Positions 1-57,846 of a DNA stretch of 64,000 nt are shown in pieces. How positions within the stretch are numbered: position 1 is the stretch's first letter; each line of letters begins with the position of its first letter. The DNA comes from Amorphochlora amoebiformis (lineage: Eukaryota; Cercozoa; Chlorarachniophyceae): the NCBI GenBank assembly GCA_054601695.1, contig BAAHQB010000487.1:1-64000 (forward strand), written 5' to 3'. A model generated the notes under the pieces. It searched no databases, was not told where the DNA came from, and was given only the letters and a program-made list of their open reading frames with translations. The translations under genes were made by a program, and so were the position numbers.

Positions 1-88
1 TTTCGCTTCCGATTCCTCTAATGTCGCTTGGTAGGGGAACATGTATATACGAATATGCATATACAGATTTAAAATATAGATTCAAAAT

Positions 89-149
<61 letters not shown>

Positions 150-204
150 TACACATAGGTACATATAGTTGGATATATTTATACGCGTACATGCATATAC
201 ACAC

Positions 205-249
<45 letters not shown>

Positions 250-518
250 TTTATATATATATATATATATAACATATATATATATATAATATAATTATAT
301 ATATATATATATAATGTATAATCCATATATATATATATATATAATGTATAATCCATATATATATATATGTAATATGTATATGTATGTGTAATATGTGTAT
401 ATTTAGATAATTACTTATATCTTCTGTGCGTGTTATGTATATACACACGTGTATGAATAAACTTATATGTTTAGTATTGGACAGGCTTATATATACACAC
501 ACTCATACATGTATATAC

Positions 519-587
<69 letters not shown>

Positions 588-606
588 ACACACATATCAT
601 ATATAC

Positions 607-640
<34 letters not shown>

Positions 641-693
641 TTATATATATATATATATATAAATATGTATGTATGTATGTATACATAAATATG

Positions 694-731
<38 letters not shown>

Positions 732-1443
732 TATATATAATTATATGCATATATTTGTGGTTCTTTGTCTCGCTCTCTCCCATTCTCTCTCTGTCTATAT
801 ACGTATAATATATATATATGTATATAACATGTATAATATATAATATATATATATGCATATATACACACACTATATATGTATATCCTATTGTAAGTGTATT
901 CCAGGACCCGTTGGAACCGTCCTGAGATCCTCTGGAAGTAAGACCCTCACTATCTCATCCCTTTTTTGGTTTTTCTCTCTTTTTCTTTCTTTCTCACTTT
1001 CTCTTCCTCTTTCTATCTATTATCTCTACGCCGCTATCTATTCTCTGTTTCTCTCTTTTTTGCTTCCCTCCTCTCTCCGCACTCACTTTCATTCGCCCTA
1101 AAATTCTCCACCACCTCAGAGAGAGCTGTCCATACACTCGCGAGCAGGTCAGCAGCGTGGAGACCGTCGTCAATGTGGTACGTATACCTGTTGACAACTT
1201 TTTAAGAACTTTATCAAGCAACGTAAAACATATCATACTTTATCAATCAATTTACACATGTCATCGGCCTATATGCAATCCCTCAAACGGTACCTTCTGT
1301 TGTGGATCTAACATAGATCACGGGAATGATACGTCGTTGTTATGGAACAGGTTACAGCGACTACGCTGGCCGTTATGATCCTTTCTATCTCTGGTGCTAT
1401 TTTTGATTGTGCTTTTGAGGTGGGTAGAAAGTTAAATAACGTC

Positions 1444-1478
<35 letters not shown>

Positions 1479-1991
1479 GTATTCATGAAAGCGTATATAT
1501 GCTTATATCGCATACACATACATACACACACATATTATATATATTTAGAACATATATATATATATATATATGTGTGTGTGTATTGCATATGTAGGGCTGG
1601 GCCTTCAATCTTGCCCACGACAACGATGATAGCAACGATGATGTAATATTATATACATATATATATATATACATATATTATATATATATATATGTACATA
1701 TATACATATATATATATATATATATGCGTGTGTGTGTGTGTGTGTATGTATATGGGTTAGCGTTATAACTAGGGTTAACCTGCAAATACGTCTGATTAGT
1801 CTGTCGGGTACTATTTCGGAAGCCAAACCAAGGCCATGATTACGAGTCCTGATTAGGGCTAGGGTTTGGGCTTAGGATTACAGTTTGAGATGCGTCAACA
1901 GATATATATATATATATATATATATATACATGTGTGTGTATATATACACGAGTATGTATAAACATAGTTTATACATCCGCACACACACATT

Positions 1992-2029
<38 letters not shown>

Positions 2030-2047
2030 CATACGCATTTAGATACA

Positions 2048-2090
<43 letters not shown>

Positions 2091-2132
2091 GCTATGCATC
2101 TATATTTGTATGTTGTATGTATGCATTTGTAT

Positions 2133-2187
<55 letters not shown>

Positions 2188-2421
2188 CATACATATATGT
2201 ATATAGATATATATATATACATATATGTATAGATATACATACATATATGTATATATATATATATATTATAATGTGTATATATATATATGATAAATGAATT
2301 TGTACATTTGTGTACAGGAAGCTGCCTACTGGCAGAAATTTGGCAATTGCTGCTGTACTCTGGGAACCCTTATTACTACCATAGTTTCGTTTATCTTTAT
2401 CTCCACGGCAAGGGGTGCATA

Positions 2422-2467
<46 letters not shown>

Positions 2468-2605
2468 CATATATATATATATATGTATATATATATATTT
2501 CTGTGTATATATATATATAATATAATATTACATATATATGTACATATATACATATATATATATATATTATATGTATATGTATATATATATTTATATATAA
2601 ACTGC

Positions 2606-2642
<37 letters not shown>

Positions 2643-2826
2643 GATATGTGTAAACATTAAATATGTACAATATTTTTTCTTCGGTAGGAAAAAGTGCGGG
2701 ATAGAGAATAGAAGTGAAACACAAGAGAGAAACTAATAGAATAAAACTTAGAGAGAGAGAGAGAGAGGAAGGTGGGGCAATTGGAGGCATAAGGAGAGAG
2801 AAATTGGAAAGGGACACATTGGGCAG

Positions 2827-2864
<38 letters not shown>

Positions 2865-3463
2865 TATATACTATGTATATATATATATATAATATAACAT
2901 ATATATATATATATATATACATACATACGTATAATATATGTGTGTATGCATTGTATGTATTTCGAACTTATATGTAGCTCTATATTATGTATGTATATAA
3001 TAGATGCATACCTGTATAATGTAGCTTTCTTCGACACTATGAAGGAAGGAAATTGCTCCGACCCACAAACGAACGAAGTGATTGGATACCTTGCTAAGAC
3101 TATTGATGAGTTTGCGAAGGTGAGCGAGGGGGGGAGGATTCGCTTTGGAGAATATTTTTTTTTCATTTTTATTTTCTACTTTCCCCAGGCTAGAGGGTCA
3201 GAGTAGGTTGAATAATATATATATATATATATTATACATATATATTTTATATATATGTATATCCGTGTAAAAATTATACATAATTTTAGCATATATACGT
3301 GTGTATATTCCAATACAGACATATATGTAGATTTGGATAGCCAAGCTGACTTTTGACATCCTGAAGATTTGCTACTATCTCTACTGTATCTTCAAGGTAT
3401 ATATATATATATATATATATTATATCTTATGTCTATCTCTCTCCTCACTCTCTCGATGGATAC

Positions 3464-3494
<31 letters not shown>

Positions 3495-3582
3495 AATATA
3501 TATATATATATATATATAATTGTATATATTTAACGTGATATATCAGGGAAGGGACAGGCTGATGAACAAGGCTTCAGTCTAA
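1..3582 (+). CDS. Multi-pass membrane protein, 5' end outside window
   Basis: Nine exons join in one frame: 1-30, 905-937, 1120-1177, 1351-1419, 1595-1642, 2318-2414, 3025-3119, 3331-3396 and 3547-3582. They give 176 visible residues and a TAA stop at 3580-3582. All introns are GT-AG and phases match at each junction. Three hydrophobic segments are visible: [18 protein letters not shown] (exon 1351), [17 protein letters not shown] (exon 2318, preceded by a Cys triplet) and a weaker one ending CYYLYCIF (exon 3331). An acidic run, HDNDDSNDD, follows the first segment, and a soluble stretch containing [12 protein letters not shown] separates the last two. The protein ends in a short basic tail, [12 protein letters not shown] recognise no family. 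A four-pass protein of tetraspanin-like layout is possible, but no diagnostic CCG motif is seen. It could in principle be the 5' part of the downstream calpain gene, but the in-frame stop and the intergenic-type DNA after it argue for a separate gene. Confidence 0.6.
31..904 (+). repeat. Intron packed with (TA)n and (CA)n
   Basis: The first complete intron of the partial membrane-protein gene runs from the GT donor at 31 to the AG acceptor at 904. It consists of (CA)n near 89-113 and several (TA)n arrays between 114 and 870, with a short pyrimidine-rich island at 763-797. The tyrosine/isoleucine-rich open frames in it are translations of the repeat, not genes. Confidence 0.7.
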
Positions 3583-4010
3583 CTTTAGCTAGATGGGAAG
3601 ACAGCAAAAACTAAATTTATGCAAACAATTGTTATGATAATTAATCATGTCTACACGTCTAGTACCTAGAGTACAGCCTAGATTGTGCTAGTTGTAATTG
3701 TAAATTTTAGATTTGTAATTCTAGTAATTACTAGAATTAGCTAAAAAATCGCAACCCGCACACTTTGCGGTACAATGCAAATTGTAGCTAGACTAGAGAC
3801 TAGGTACAGAGCTAGACTAGATAGAGCAACTCAGTTACTCTGGTTACTACTAGTACTAGTACGTAAAGGTGTACTATGTACTTTTCCTAATTAATTAAAT
3901 ATCTACTAGATCTAGAATATTTTGATACTACTGTACTCACCCTCTAGCTCTTACTACTAGTACTACTAGTCTTATCTCTAGTATCTAGAAAACGATTGCC
4001 TAGATTGCAG
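3583..4010. other. CTAG-saturated intergenic segment
   Basis: Directly after the stop of the membrane-protein gene, about 430 bp contain more than twenty CTAG tetramers, often as ACTAGT or CTAGTA blocks, where one or two would be expected by chance. There is no open frame of note and no (TA)n array. The same kind of text returns downstream of the calpain stop (49310-49760), so it may mark 3' gene borders. Confidence 0.55.
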
Positions 4011-4584
4011 TATTTTTTTATTTATAATATTTTTTTACATATATATATATACATATACTAGATATATCTAGTATATACATATATATGTATGTAATATATA
4101 TATATATATATATACTAGATAATATAACGATGATATCACACTAGTCACAGTATAATTAAAAGTCAGTATCTGGAGTATACAGTACATATATATTATGTAT
4201 CATAGTATAAAATATATATATATATATATATAATATATATAATGTATATAAATACAACTATAGTATATATATATATATATATGTATATGTATGTATTATA
4301 TTATCATATGATATATAGTATATACATACATACATATATATAAAAATATATATAATCATATGTATATATAATATTATATATATATATATATTATACGTTT
4401 TTTATATTACATATGTATATATATGTATATATATTATATATGTATATATATATATATATATAATATAGTATATCATAGTATATGCATATAAAAATGTAAT
4501 ACAATGTGTACAATATTATGTACTAGTATGTATATTACTGTGAATATATATATCATAATATATATATATATATAGATAGTATTA

Positions 4585-4616
<32 letters not shown>

Positions 4617-4640
4617 GAATATTATATGTTGTACGTAAGT
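4011..4640. repeat. TA-rich intergenic microsatellite block
   Basis: Imperfect (TA)n, interrupted by short ATG/GTA units and a few CTAG sites such as the one near 4071. No coding sequence is visible on either strand. Confidence 0.55.
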
Positions 4641-5748
4641 TCTAAATATTATGCATGCATCCTATCACTTAAGTCTCAGCTACACATTTATCTAACTACC
4701 CAATATCTAGTACTAGGAATCATTTTAGTCACAGGTTGAATCGCGTGACCGATGCATTCTAGATTAGGCATATGAATCTGGATAACCTGAGTCCGAGTGA
4801 TACTAGCTAGCTATAGTGAGACGATTCAATTTTTAACAGTATCGCGAGTATCAATGATTCAAATTTGAGTCAGTGCCACTATAACTTACAAGCCATCGTG
4901 TATAGTCCAGATCAAGGTACTAGAGGTATACAATAGCCTTTGACCTATAGTAGTCCATTAACTACTCAGCGAATCGTGTAGCTCAGCCTGCTGACAGTAG
5001 CTATGGCACATCGAAATGCAGAGCTCAACGATGGATTCTACCTAGTCGATCTAAGTAGAGAATCAATCAATACTGGCCAATTAATTCTGGTAATTTCCGG
5101 ACTAGGATGTCGCCTTGACAACTGTGATACCCGCTAGCCATCTGCCAGCCCCTCTTGATTGAAAAAAAAAGACCTAAAAATAAATATGCAAATTCCGTAT
5201 TTTCCCCCGCCAAAAAATCTATACCAAGACCGCCGCACATACAATTCATTCTTGTTTCACATACCTATATATCGAGAATATAAGTCAATCGGGCAAAAGG
5301 CCGAGGGCTGTCGAACGGCCTCGATGCGACCAGCACTCTGCTGCGAACACCCGTTGTCCCAGGGATTCCAGGTGGCTACCGGGATTCTCTGGGATTCTTA
5401 AATCCCGGGGATTCGGAACCGCTTTGAGGGCCCATCGGCATCGCACCCACCCCTTCTGGAAGGGAACACAGGGTACTTTGGAAGGATTTGGTTTAAGGGT
5501 GCAAGTATCGAATGTATAGCAGTATCACTGGCCATTTTTTTTTCCATTTATTGATCGGGGGCTAGGGGAAGGAGGAGATTCCAAATTTGGATATCCGAAG
5601 GAATCTTCGCTTGGAATGAGCTATTGTAGGCATTTACCCCTTTGTTTTCAACCTATCCAACCCTTGGTTCATCTATTTTCATCTTGGAAGATCTTCCCAC
5701 GGATGACACATGTGAAAAGCCTGATATCCAAAAATAAACAGGATTTTC
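4641..5748. other. Intergenic region and presumed calpain promoter
   Basis: CTAG sites continue to about 5050 and then stop. From 5160 the base composition is more even, with no (TA)n. Four GGGATTC heptamers occur at about 5362, 5381, 5391 and 5408, with a CCCGGG palindrome beside the last. No convincing exon was found. Because the next gene starts at 5749 on the same strand, this stretch probably holds its promoter and 5' untranslated region; that is inference. Confidence 0.4.
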
Positions 5749-49230
<43,482 letters not shown>

Positions 49231-50121
49231 ACATTTTCTGTCGTGCATATTTGTTGCACAGTCTATCGGTCATCTGCTACCACTGAAGCTACAGAAGCTC
49301 AAGTTCAAGTACGGAATATTAACGAACGGGTTATGACACTAGAGCTATACAAGCTCTAGAAGCTACAGTATATCTCGTGTACTAGTTCATTTTGGCCTGC
49401 TCTTTGTTCTTCAAAAATTAACAGGATCATGACTCTAGTGACTCCTAGGACTCTCTAGACTCTACTACTTCTAGTACTACTACTACTCTAGTACTAGCGA
49501 AAATCTAGTAGTCTCATCTAGCTCATATCCAAAGTCTATCGTGTATCGTGGATAATCTAGATACCACTAGTACTATTAGTACGTAGTACCAGGATCTTAT
49601 AATCTCTAGAATCTTCCAGATCTTAATTCTAGTAATTTCTCGAATTCCGGCACTAGCGTCATACCTTCTGGACCATTAGTACTACTAGTAATAGTCATGT
49701 ATATATAAATTGATATAATCTAGATAATTAACCAATCTACAGAGTTTTACTTATCTTAATCTAGTTAATCATGATAATTAAATTTTTTGGTGCTTCTAGT
49801 GAATTTATATGGGCGCACGAGCATTTTCATCGATATCTAGGATATGTCCAAGCCTCGAGACTGTCGAGCCTACGATCATGCTAGTTATATTCACCACTTC
49901 CGATCTAATAGAGTGTACGGTCTTAGAGCACCAGCACAATCTGGCGCTGGCTCACTTCGCTACGTTGCCACGTTTTCCCATTGCAGGCATCATATCCACC
50001 TATATGCAATATTTCCGTACATGTATATATACGTACAACTGATACAATTTTATGTGGCCTTATGTATGACAGCATTGAATGTATATTGTACACATACATA
50101 TAAATATGTGTATATATCATG

Positions 50122-50214
<93 letters not shown>

Positions 50215-50315
50215 GTTGATGTTATCGATGTGCGCATATTTCATTACTGAACACGTTATATGCATAATAAATATGATAGGAAATTGAGAAGGGAAACCAT
50301 ACGATGAGAAAAGAA
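49231..50315. other. Intergenic region between convergent genes, CTAG-rich
   Basis: Between the calpain stop and the end of the stomatin-like gene. From about 49310 to 49760 CTAG and ACTAGT tetramers are densely packed, as after the first gene. From 49800 the text is mixed, and 50110-50215 is (TA)n with (CA)n. No exon was recognised. It presumably holds both polyadenylation regions. Confidence 0.5.
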
Positions 50316-50634
50316 TTAAAATAGAAGAAAAAGTGACAATATTTCAAAATAATTTCTAATATTCCTCTTTTTTGTTGATCTGGAACTGACCGGAACGGGA
50401 AAGATTATGGTGGAATTCTTCTCCGCTGATACCTATATTACAATAGATATGTGTATGTGTAAATGTATATGTACATAATATATACATACACATATTGATA
50501 CATATATACATATACACACATATAATATATATATACACACATATAATACATATATATATATACACATAATACATATATATATATATATGTGTATATATAT
50601 ATTAAATACTATATACTACATATGTAGTATATAG

Positions 50635-50682
<48 letters not shown>

Positions 50683-50878
50683 CTATATACTACATATGTA
50701 GTATATAGCATATATAATATATATATACGTACATATATATATATATATTACATATATGTATATAACATACGTATAACCGTGCATTTCACTTGTGCTCACT
50801 TAGCAATATTATATAATATAATATATAATATATATGTGTATATATATATATATACTTATATATCTATATATATATATA

Positions 50879-50918
<40 letters not shown>

Positions 50919-51007
50919 TATAACTAGATACATAATTGAATAAATATCTTTAATCTGTAATTTGAAGATATATATTGCAGATATAATTCAATACATATAT
51001 ACCTGTA

Positions 51008-51042
<35 letters not shown>

Positions 51043-51208
51043 CATGTGTACGTCAATAGATATTTTAGCGACCTGAGCAAGTGTCTGGAGGTAACGCAAT
51101 TGTATACTGAGAGGGTCCTCTTGAAGAGTCTATATATATGTATACATATACATATATATATATATATATGTATATGCATATATTATATATATATATATAT
51201 ATTTATAT

Positions 51209-51254
<46 letters not shown>

Positions 51255-51764
51255 CCAAACACAGAAACAAAACACAGACACAAAACAACGACAAATGGAC
51301 AGATGGATACAACATCGTATGTACCTGGATACATTGATACCTACATAGACATACAAATACACTGACATACACACACACACACACACATGTAAACACAAAC
51401 ACACATACAAACACACATGCTCATAAATACTACACGTTACACGTGCATTCGTACGATGTATCGCAATTCATGCATACATACATACTTCAAATTCAAATTC
51501 TGACCTTCGCTGCGGCTTGTAGAAGTTTTGATGCTTGAACCTCTCCCTCGGCGCTTATCACCTTATAGTTATGGTTAGCGTTAGCGTTGGGTTGGTTTTC
51601 AAGGAGTGTACTTAGGTCTGGTGCGAGTTTAATTTTAATGTTAGGGTTAGGGTATTGAATGTACTTATATATGTAATGTGTTTACATTTGTAACAGTGTA
51701 TGTATTTAATACTTGAATATGTATATATTGCTCGAATATGTTCATATCAATCATATATATATAT

Positions 51765-51796
<32 letters not shown>

Positions 51797-51802
51797 GTAT
51801 AT

Positions 51803-51834
<32 letters not shown>

Positions 51835-52127
51835 ATATATTATATATATTATATTTATATATATACATATATATATATATATGTATATGCGTATATATTG
51901 GTATACCTTTGCTCGTCGAGTGCGCTCACTCTCTGCTTGGGATGCCATGGCGCGTTGCATGGACTGTAGTAATTATCTAGGTACTTATTTATTTACGTAC
52001 GTGTGTACCGTGTATGTGTGTTCATGCATATATTGTACATGTACAATATATTTATGCATATAGGTGTGTATGTATTGGTGTATGTGTGAAACCCCATGCA
52101 TATTTATACGCTACGCACTTCATATAG

Positions 52128-52169
<42 letters not shown>

Positions 52170-52282
52170 ACATGGATATGCACATGATTACCAGGGGAAG
52201 CTTGACGTCGGATACTTCGGTTGCAAAAACCTAAACGTTAAATAACATATTATATGTTGATATATACACACACATAAATATA

Positions 52283-52322
<40 letters not shown>

Positions 52323-52333
52323 CAGACATATAT

Positions 52334-52391
<58 letters not shown>

Positions 52392-52764
52392 GAGGTAGAG
52401 TAGCAATACAAATACTATGAGAGGATGTGGCTCGACATGGAGATTTCAATAGAAACATAGTTACAACTATGGTGGAGATCGCTCTAGACCCCCGAGATTG
52501 CTGGAGATCCCGGAGATTGCTGGAGACCGACTCTTCCGTTAGTCCCCGGTAGTACCCGGAACTACCCGTAGTAAACGGCTTGGAACGTCACACCATGTCA
52601 CCTCCAGAACTTTTCCTAACCTTCGACGAGTTCGAGAATTTCACGCATTCTTGGAATAGTTAATCATAATCCAAACGGTCTGAAACGCAAAATCATGGAC
52701 TATCCGACACTACGCTAACGTAAACATATATGCATATAATACAATATATATATATATGTATATA

Positions 52765-52815
<51 letters not shown>

Positions 52816-52847
52816 CTTAACTCCCCACGGGTCGGTCGCCTTGTCAA

Positions 52848-52896
<49 letters not shown>

Positions 52897-53434
52897 ATAT
52901 ACATAAATGTACATATAAATAATGCTTGATAATTTATCTTGGTTTATGGAGTAATTTGGATGTTTTGCGCGAATCGGAGTTATTGGTGTTGAAACTGACT
53001 GATTTCCATGAGCTGAGAGTTGATTTTGTCTCGTGATGATAGCAGCTCGTCAAGCTCGCAATTACCTACATACACACAATATAATATAAATTTATAAATA
53101 ATTTTACATATATGTACATATATATTATATTATATTATACTATATAATATATATATATATATATATATATCTTAGGTATATAAACATATCTATATTTTGG
53201 TATTACCGACGACACTGCGTAAGGTGGTCTGCGCAAGAAGAGATGTTGCTTTCATATAGTCGTCCACTTGGAGAACAACCTGAATGCGTGTATCATTTTA
53301 CGTAATATAATATTTGAGAGGTACACATATAACTAAATAGAAATATATATATTGTACTTACTATGTCTAATACCAAATTCGGGTTAGTGACGCGGATGAA
53401 GACAACAGCGTTTACCGTAGTAGTTACAGAGTCC

Positions 53435-53482
<48 letters not shown>

Positions 53483-53595
53483 GTATAAACGTACATGTGT
53501 ATAAAACACATGTGCATACAAAACACCATATATATATATATTATATACATAAATATTTAAGTAGGTCCAAATGCATTTACATTTTATACATATAT

Positions 53596-53631
<36 letters not shown>

Positions 53632-53644
53632 CATTTATATATAT

Positions 53645-53724
<80 letters not shown>

Positions 53725-53726
53725 TC

Positions 53727-53758
<32 letters not shown>

Positions 53759-54019
53759 GACACATGCATTGTATGTCTAATTTTAAACATTTTATACCTT
53801 TGTTATCATCTCCTGCGGGGGTACGTCGAGTGACTTAATCCTCAAGTCGACCTATTGCGCATACAGCCATATATATATATATATATATATGTATGTATAT
53901 ATATATATGTATATACATTATATATATATATATATAATATATATATAAATATATTACATATTTTTTCACACATACATATAATATATAATTATATACATAT
54001 ATAATATATATATATATAT

Positions 54020-54051
<32 letters not shown>

Positions 54052-54202
54052 AATGTAATACATAATTGATACCTTTTTATACTCGTCAACGAAGGGCAGA
54101 AAGAAAAAAATCCCGGGCCCTCTATATACATGTGGATTTTCGTACACATATACATATACATCAAGATACATACTCTTATATACATATATACATATCATAT
54201 GC

Positions 54203-54260
<58 letters not shown>

Positions 54261-54494
54261 CATATAGATATGTATACATAAATAAATACTCGTTTTGTTT
54301 GTATTAAGAATAGAATATGGCATGTTAACTGAGACAATGTCAGAAATCCGAAAAATAGGAAGAGAAAGAAAATTTCGAACTTTGCGGCGCCGTTGATCTT
54401 CCCGAGTCGGAAATGAACAGCGCGTTCGTACTCTCTAATGTAATTCATATATATATATATATTTTTATATATATATATATGTATATATTACACA

Positions 54495-54535
<41 letters not shown>

Positions 54536-54679
54536 TTATATATATATATATATTTGTATGTATTCATAATATACACACAAACACACTCACATTTATATGT
54601 ATATATTATGATAACATATATTTAAATAAATATATTTATCTAAACATATATATATATATATATTATATAATATATATAT

Positions 54680-54712
<33 letters not shown>

Positions 54713-54724
54713 AATATATATATA

Positions 54725-54782
<58 letters not shown>

Positions 54783-55019
54783 CCTGCGATAGGGACAATT
54801 ATATGGTTTGTAAACAGTCTTGGTTTAATTACGTGATAAACCTGAGGATAGTGATGCACCAGAACCACGAGATCGGAATCATGGCAATGATAGTGGCGAT
54901 CGTAATCATGAAGCACCTGTGTTAGTGAACCCACGTACACAATCGGGAGGAAAAGAATAGGTATGAGAGGAGGAAATGTAGGTACGGCCGTATGTATTTA
55001 GTTCGTATATCATATATAC

Positions 55020-55063
<44 letters not shown>

Positions 55064-55154
55064 ATATTCATATTATCATGAGATACACACATACATTTTT
55101 TCTTGCCTTCATATGTACATAGTATAAATAAATAAATATATATATTACATATAT

Positions 55155-55185
<31 letters not shown>

Positions 55186-55391
55186 TATGTAATATATATA
55201 TATATATAATAAAAATATAAACATACACAATATATATGTCCTAACGTGTGCTTTCATCATGCACGTAGATGGATATCATATGCTTACATTACCTCAAACA
55301 CTTGATCAGACAGCCTTCCTCCCCACCACTCTGACATGCAATATGATATAATAAATATTGTACATGTAATATACATATAAATATTATATTT

Positions 55392-55443
<52 letters not shown>

Positions 55444-55711
55444 ACATAAAACCAATGATTTTTTCACGAGAACATCTTCTCACAACTTCTCAACCCCCTC
55501 TACACTGCCACCTCTCCAACTTAACACAACCCTCTCTACACTGCCACCTCTCCAAAACTAGAATCGCCTCATCCGCCTCGGATTTACCTTAACATATCGT
55601 AAAATTCCCAACACCCGAGATGACCAAAAATCGTACCACGTCCTCGTAAGGGGAGGTTTCGGTCTGTGGTCGAGGCGCTTTTTTCTCGTCGTTCAGCGGA
55701 ACAGAAGACAT
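50316..55711 (-). CDS. Stomatin-like SPFH/band-7 membrane protein
   Basis: Fifteen exons on the minus strand: 55637-55711, 55293-55330, 54842-54916, 54381-54434, 54073-54121, 53798-53851, 53362-53433, 53207-53279, 53000-53065, 52816-52847, 52192-52230, 51907-51963, 51505-51561, 51073-51129 and 50316-50432, giving 304 residues. Phases match throughout. The N-terminus is soluble, then Cys-rich ([10 protein letters not shown]), then a membrane hairpin [17 protein letters not shown] with the internal Pro typical of stomatins. The SPFH domain follows: [128 protein letters not shown] and [11 protein letters not shown]. Stomatins form oligomers on the inner membrane face and organise cholesterol-rich domains and channels. 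An in-frame upstream ATG at 55873 would add 54 residues. The last 24 residues may be untranslated if a donor at 50390 is used. Confidence 0.88.
50608..50708. repeat. Two copies of a perfect 28-bp palindrome
   Basis: ACTATATACTACATATGTAG plus TATATAGT (50608-50635) is its own reverse complement. It recurs at 50682-50708 with the last base changed. A (TA)n array separates them. They lie in the last intron of the stomatin-like gene. Confidence 0.8.
52430..52640 (+). repeat. Dispersed GC-richer element, copy 3
   Basis: In the stomatin-like gene's intron 52231-52815, antisense to that gene. It shares with copies 1 and 2 the GAGATC/TGGAGATCCCGGAGA units, GGTAGTACCCGGAACTACCC, GTAAACGGCTTGGAACGTCA and an upstream CAATAGAAACATAG. 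Its CRE-like TGACGTCA palindromes have decayed. Confidence 0.7.
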
Positions 55712-56052
55712 AACGCTATATTCGGGGTTCGTTAGATGAGAAACGTTCCCCCTTGTGATTCGAGCGTCTGTTGTACGCCTGGAGGATGGCCAGACTCGAG
55801 CAGAAATTTTGGCACGGGAACTGTTAGACCGCAGAATTAATTGAGAATCCCCGGCAGTACCGTTTGGAAACATTTATATTATCCTAAGATATGCATGTAT
55901 ATTAGAAAATGTATATCTTAATACATCAACCTACCCGTCATCAGCGAGTTCCGACGCTACCCACCCACCAGAACCCATAAAAAGCACGCCAGGTACCCTC
56001 TCCCCCATTTCAGATCTCAACCCCCGGAACGAAAGAAGTCTGCCAAAGAAGA
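55712..56052. promoter_or_regulatory. Divergent promoter region
   Basis: Only 341 bp separate the start codons of the minus-strand stomatin-like gene and the plus-strand CBS gene. The region has no (TA)n array. A possible 5' untranslated exon of the CBS gene ends at CACGCCAG|GTACCC near 55990 and resumes after CCCATTTCAG near 56013. No specific promoter box was recognised. Confidence 0.45.
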
Positions 56053-56457
56053 ATGTCCAAAACTCAGGCGAACCTCAAGCGAACGATGGCGGAGAAGACA
56101 GAAAGCCAACAAAAGGCAAGGAGACTTCCATTGTGAAATCCATGCAGCAACGTTGTATGTTTCGCTCTGTGTGTGCGGGTCAAGATTATTCAAAATGGGG
56201 CCGGAATAGCGTGATTTTCGGGGCTCGGAAAGATGTGCGGAAGTGGTTGAAAGGGGGATGTGTGAGCGTTGATGTTTTTGGGTTATCATTTTTCTTACTC
56301 TTTTTTGGCAGAAGGCCAAGACCCAGAGCGGCTTCGGCGCTTTTTTGCAGGGGAAGACAGTTTACGATCTGCTTGGGGAGAAGAAGCGACGGTTTAGGAT
56401 TTATATGCTTTTGTGTTTTATGGTTTGTATTATGTGTTAAATATTATAGATATCATG

Positions 56458-56494
<37 letters not shown>

Positions 56495-56535
56495 GTATTT
56501 ATGTGCACATATATTGGTATATATGTATATATATG

Positions 56536-56579
<44 letters not shown>

Positions 56580-56703
56580 TATGATATATGTGTGTGTGTG
56601 TATAAATATAACTTAATGCATAAACATAGCCCCATGGTAACGCTCGTACACTCGGAGACCGTTGAAAAGGCTCTTAAGGTACATATATATCACCTATATA
56701 ATA

Positions 56704-56763
<60 letters not shown>

Positions 56764-56765
56764 TA

Positions 56766-56811
<46 letters not shown>

Positions 56812-56848
56812 ATATGAGTGTGTGTGTGTGTATGTACATATATATATA

Positions 56849-56911
<63 letters not shown>

Positions 56912-56933
56912 ACTCACACATATATATATATAT

Positions 56934-56967
<34 letters not shown>

Positions 56968-57033
56968 AATATATACACACACATATATATATATATATGT
57001 ATGCATATAAATATATTTATATAGATATAGATA

Positions 57034-57068
<35 letters not shown>

Positions 57069-57283
57069 GTATCTACATATAACGAAATCTGTATGATGGC
57101 AAAATCAGATTTCGCCTTGTTATGAAAATATTAAAATTCTAATCGTAATTAAATAGGTTCTCCAGAAGGAAAAGATTCAAAGTGCCCCTGTGGTGTTGGG
57201 AGCGTCTATTCTCGATAACGAATCTGGAGATTTTCTCGGGATTATCGACGCTTCTGAGATCCTGAGGAAGCTCTGTCGAGGTG

Positions 57284-57346
<63 letters not shown>

Positions 57347-57484
57347 ATAGTGCAGCTATGCACATAGAACAATCTACTGAATAAAAATACCTATATATAT
57401 ATATATATACAATGTATATTTATATACATATAATATATATGTATATATGTGTATATATATGTACATGTATACATATACATATAT

Positions 57485-57519
<35 letters not shown>

Positions 57520-57815
57520 TAGATATGTATGTATTGTATATGTAAATATCTGGTGCATTCTTATTTCAGAGACTAGTATCATGGAGGATGTAAAAACATC
57601 AAAATCCAAAAAGCTCAACAGCGACGAGAGGGTTAGGGATTTTGAGGACAGATTCCGAAAGGTGCTACTGCCACATTGCATACAGATATCACATAATGTA
57701 TACATATATATATATGTATATAATATATATAAATATAAATGTATACATATACACACACACACACGCACACACACACACATATATATATATAATATATGTG
57801 TATATGTAAATATAC

Positions 57816-57846
<31 letters not shown>

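Noticed and set aside
5159-5401. 80-residue plus-strand and 60-residue minus-strand frames upstream of the calpain
   Set aside because: No splice signals or protein sense. They overlap each other, and the region behaves as promoter DNA.
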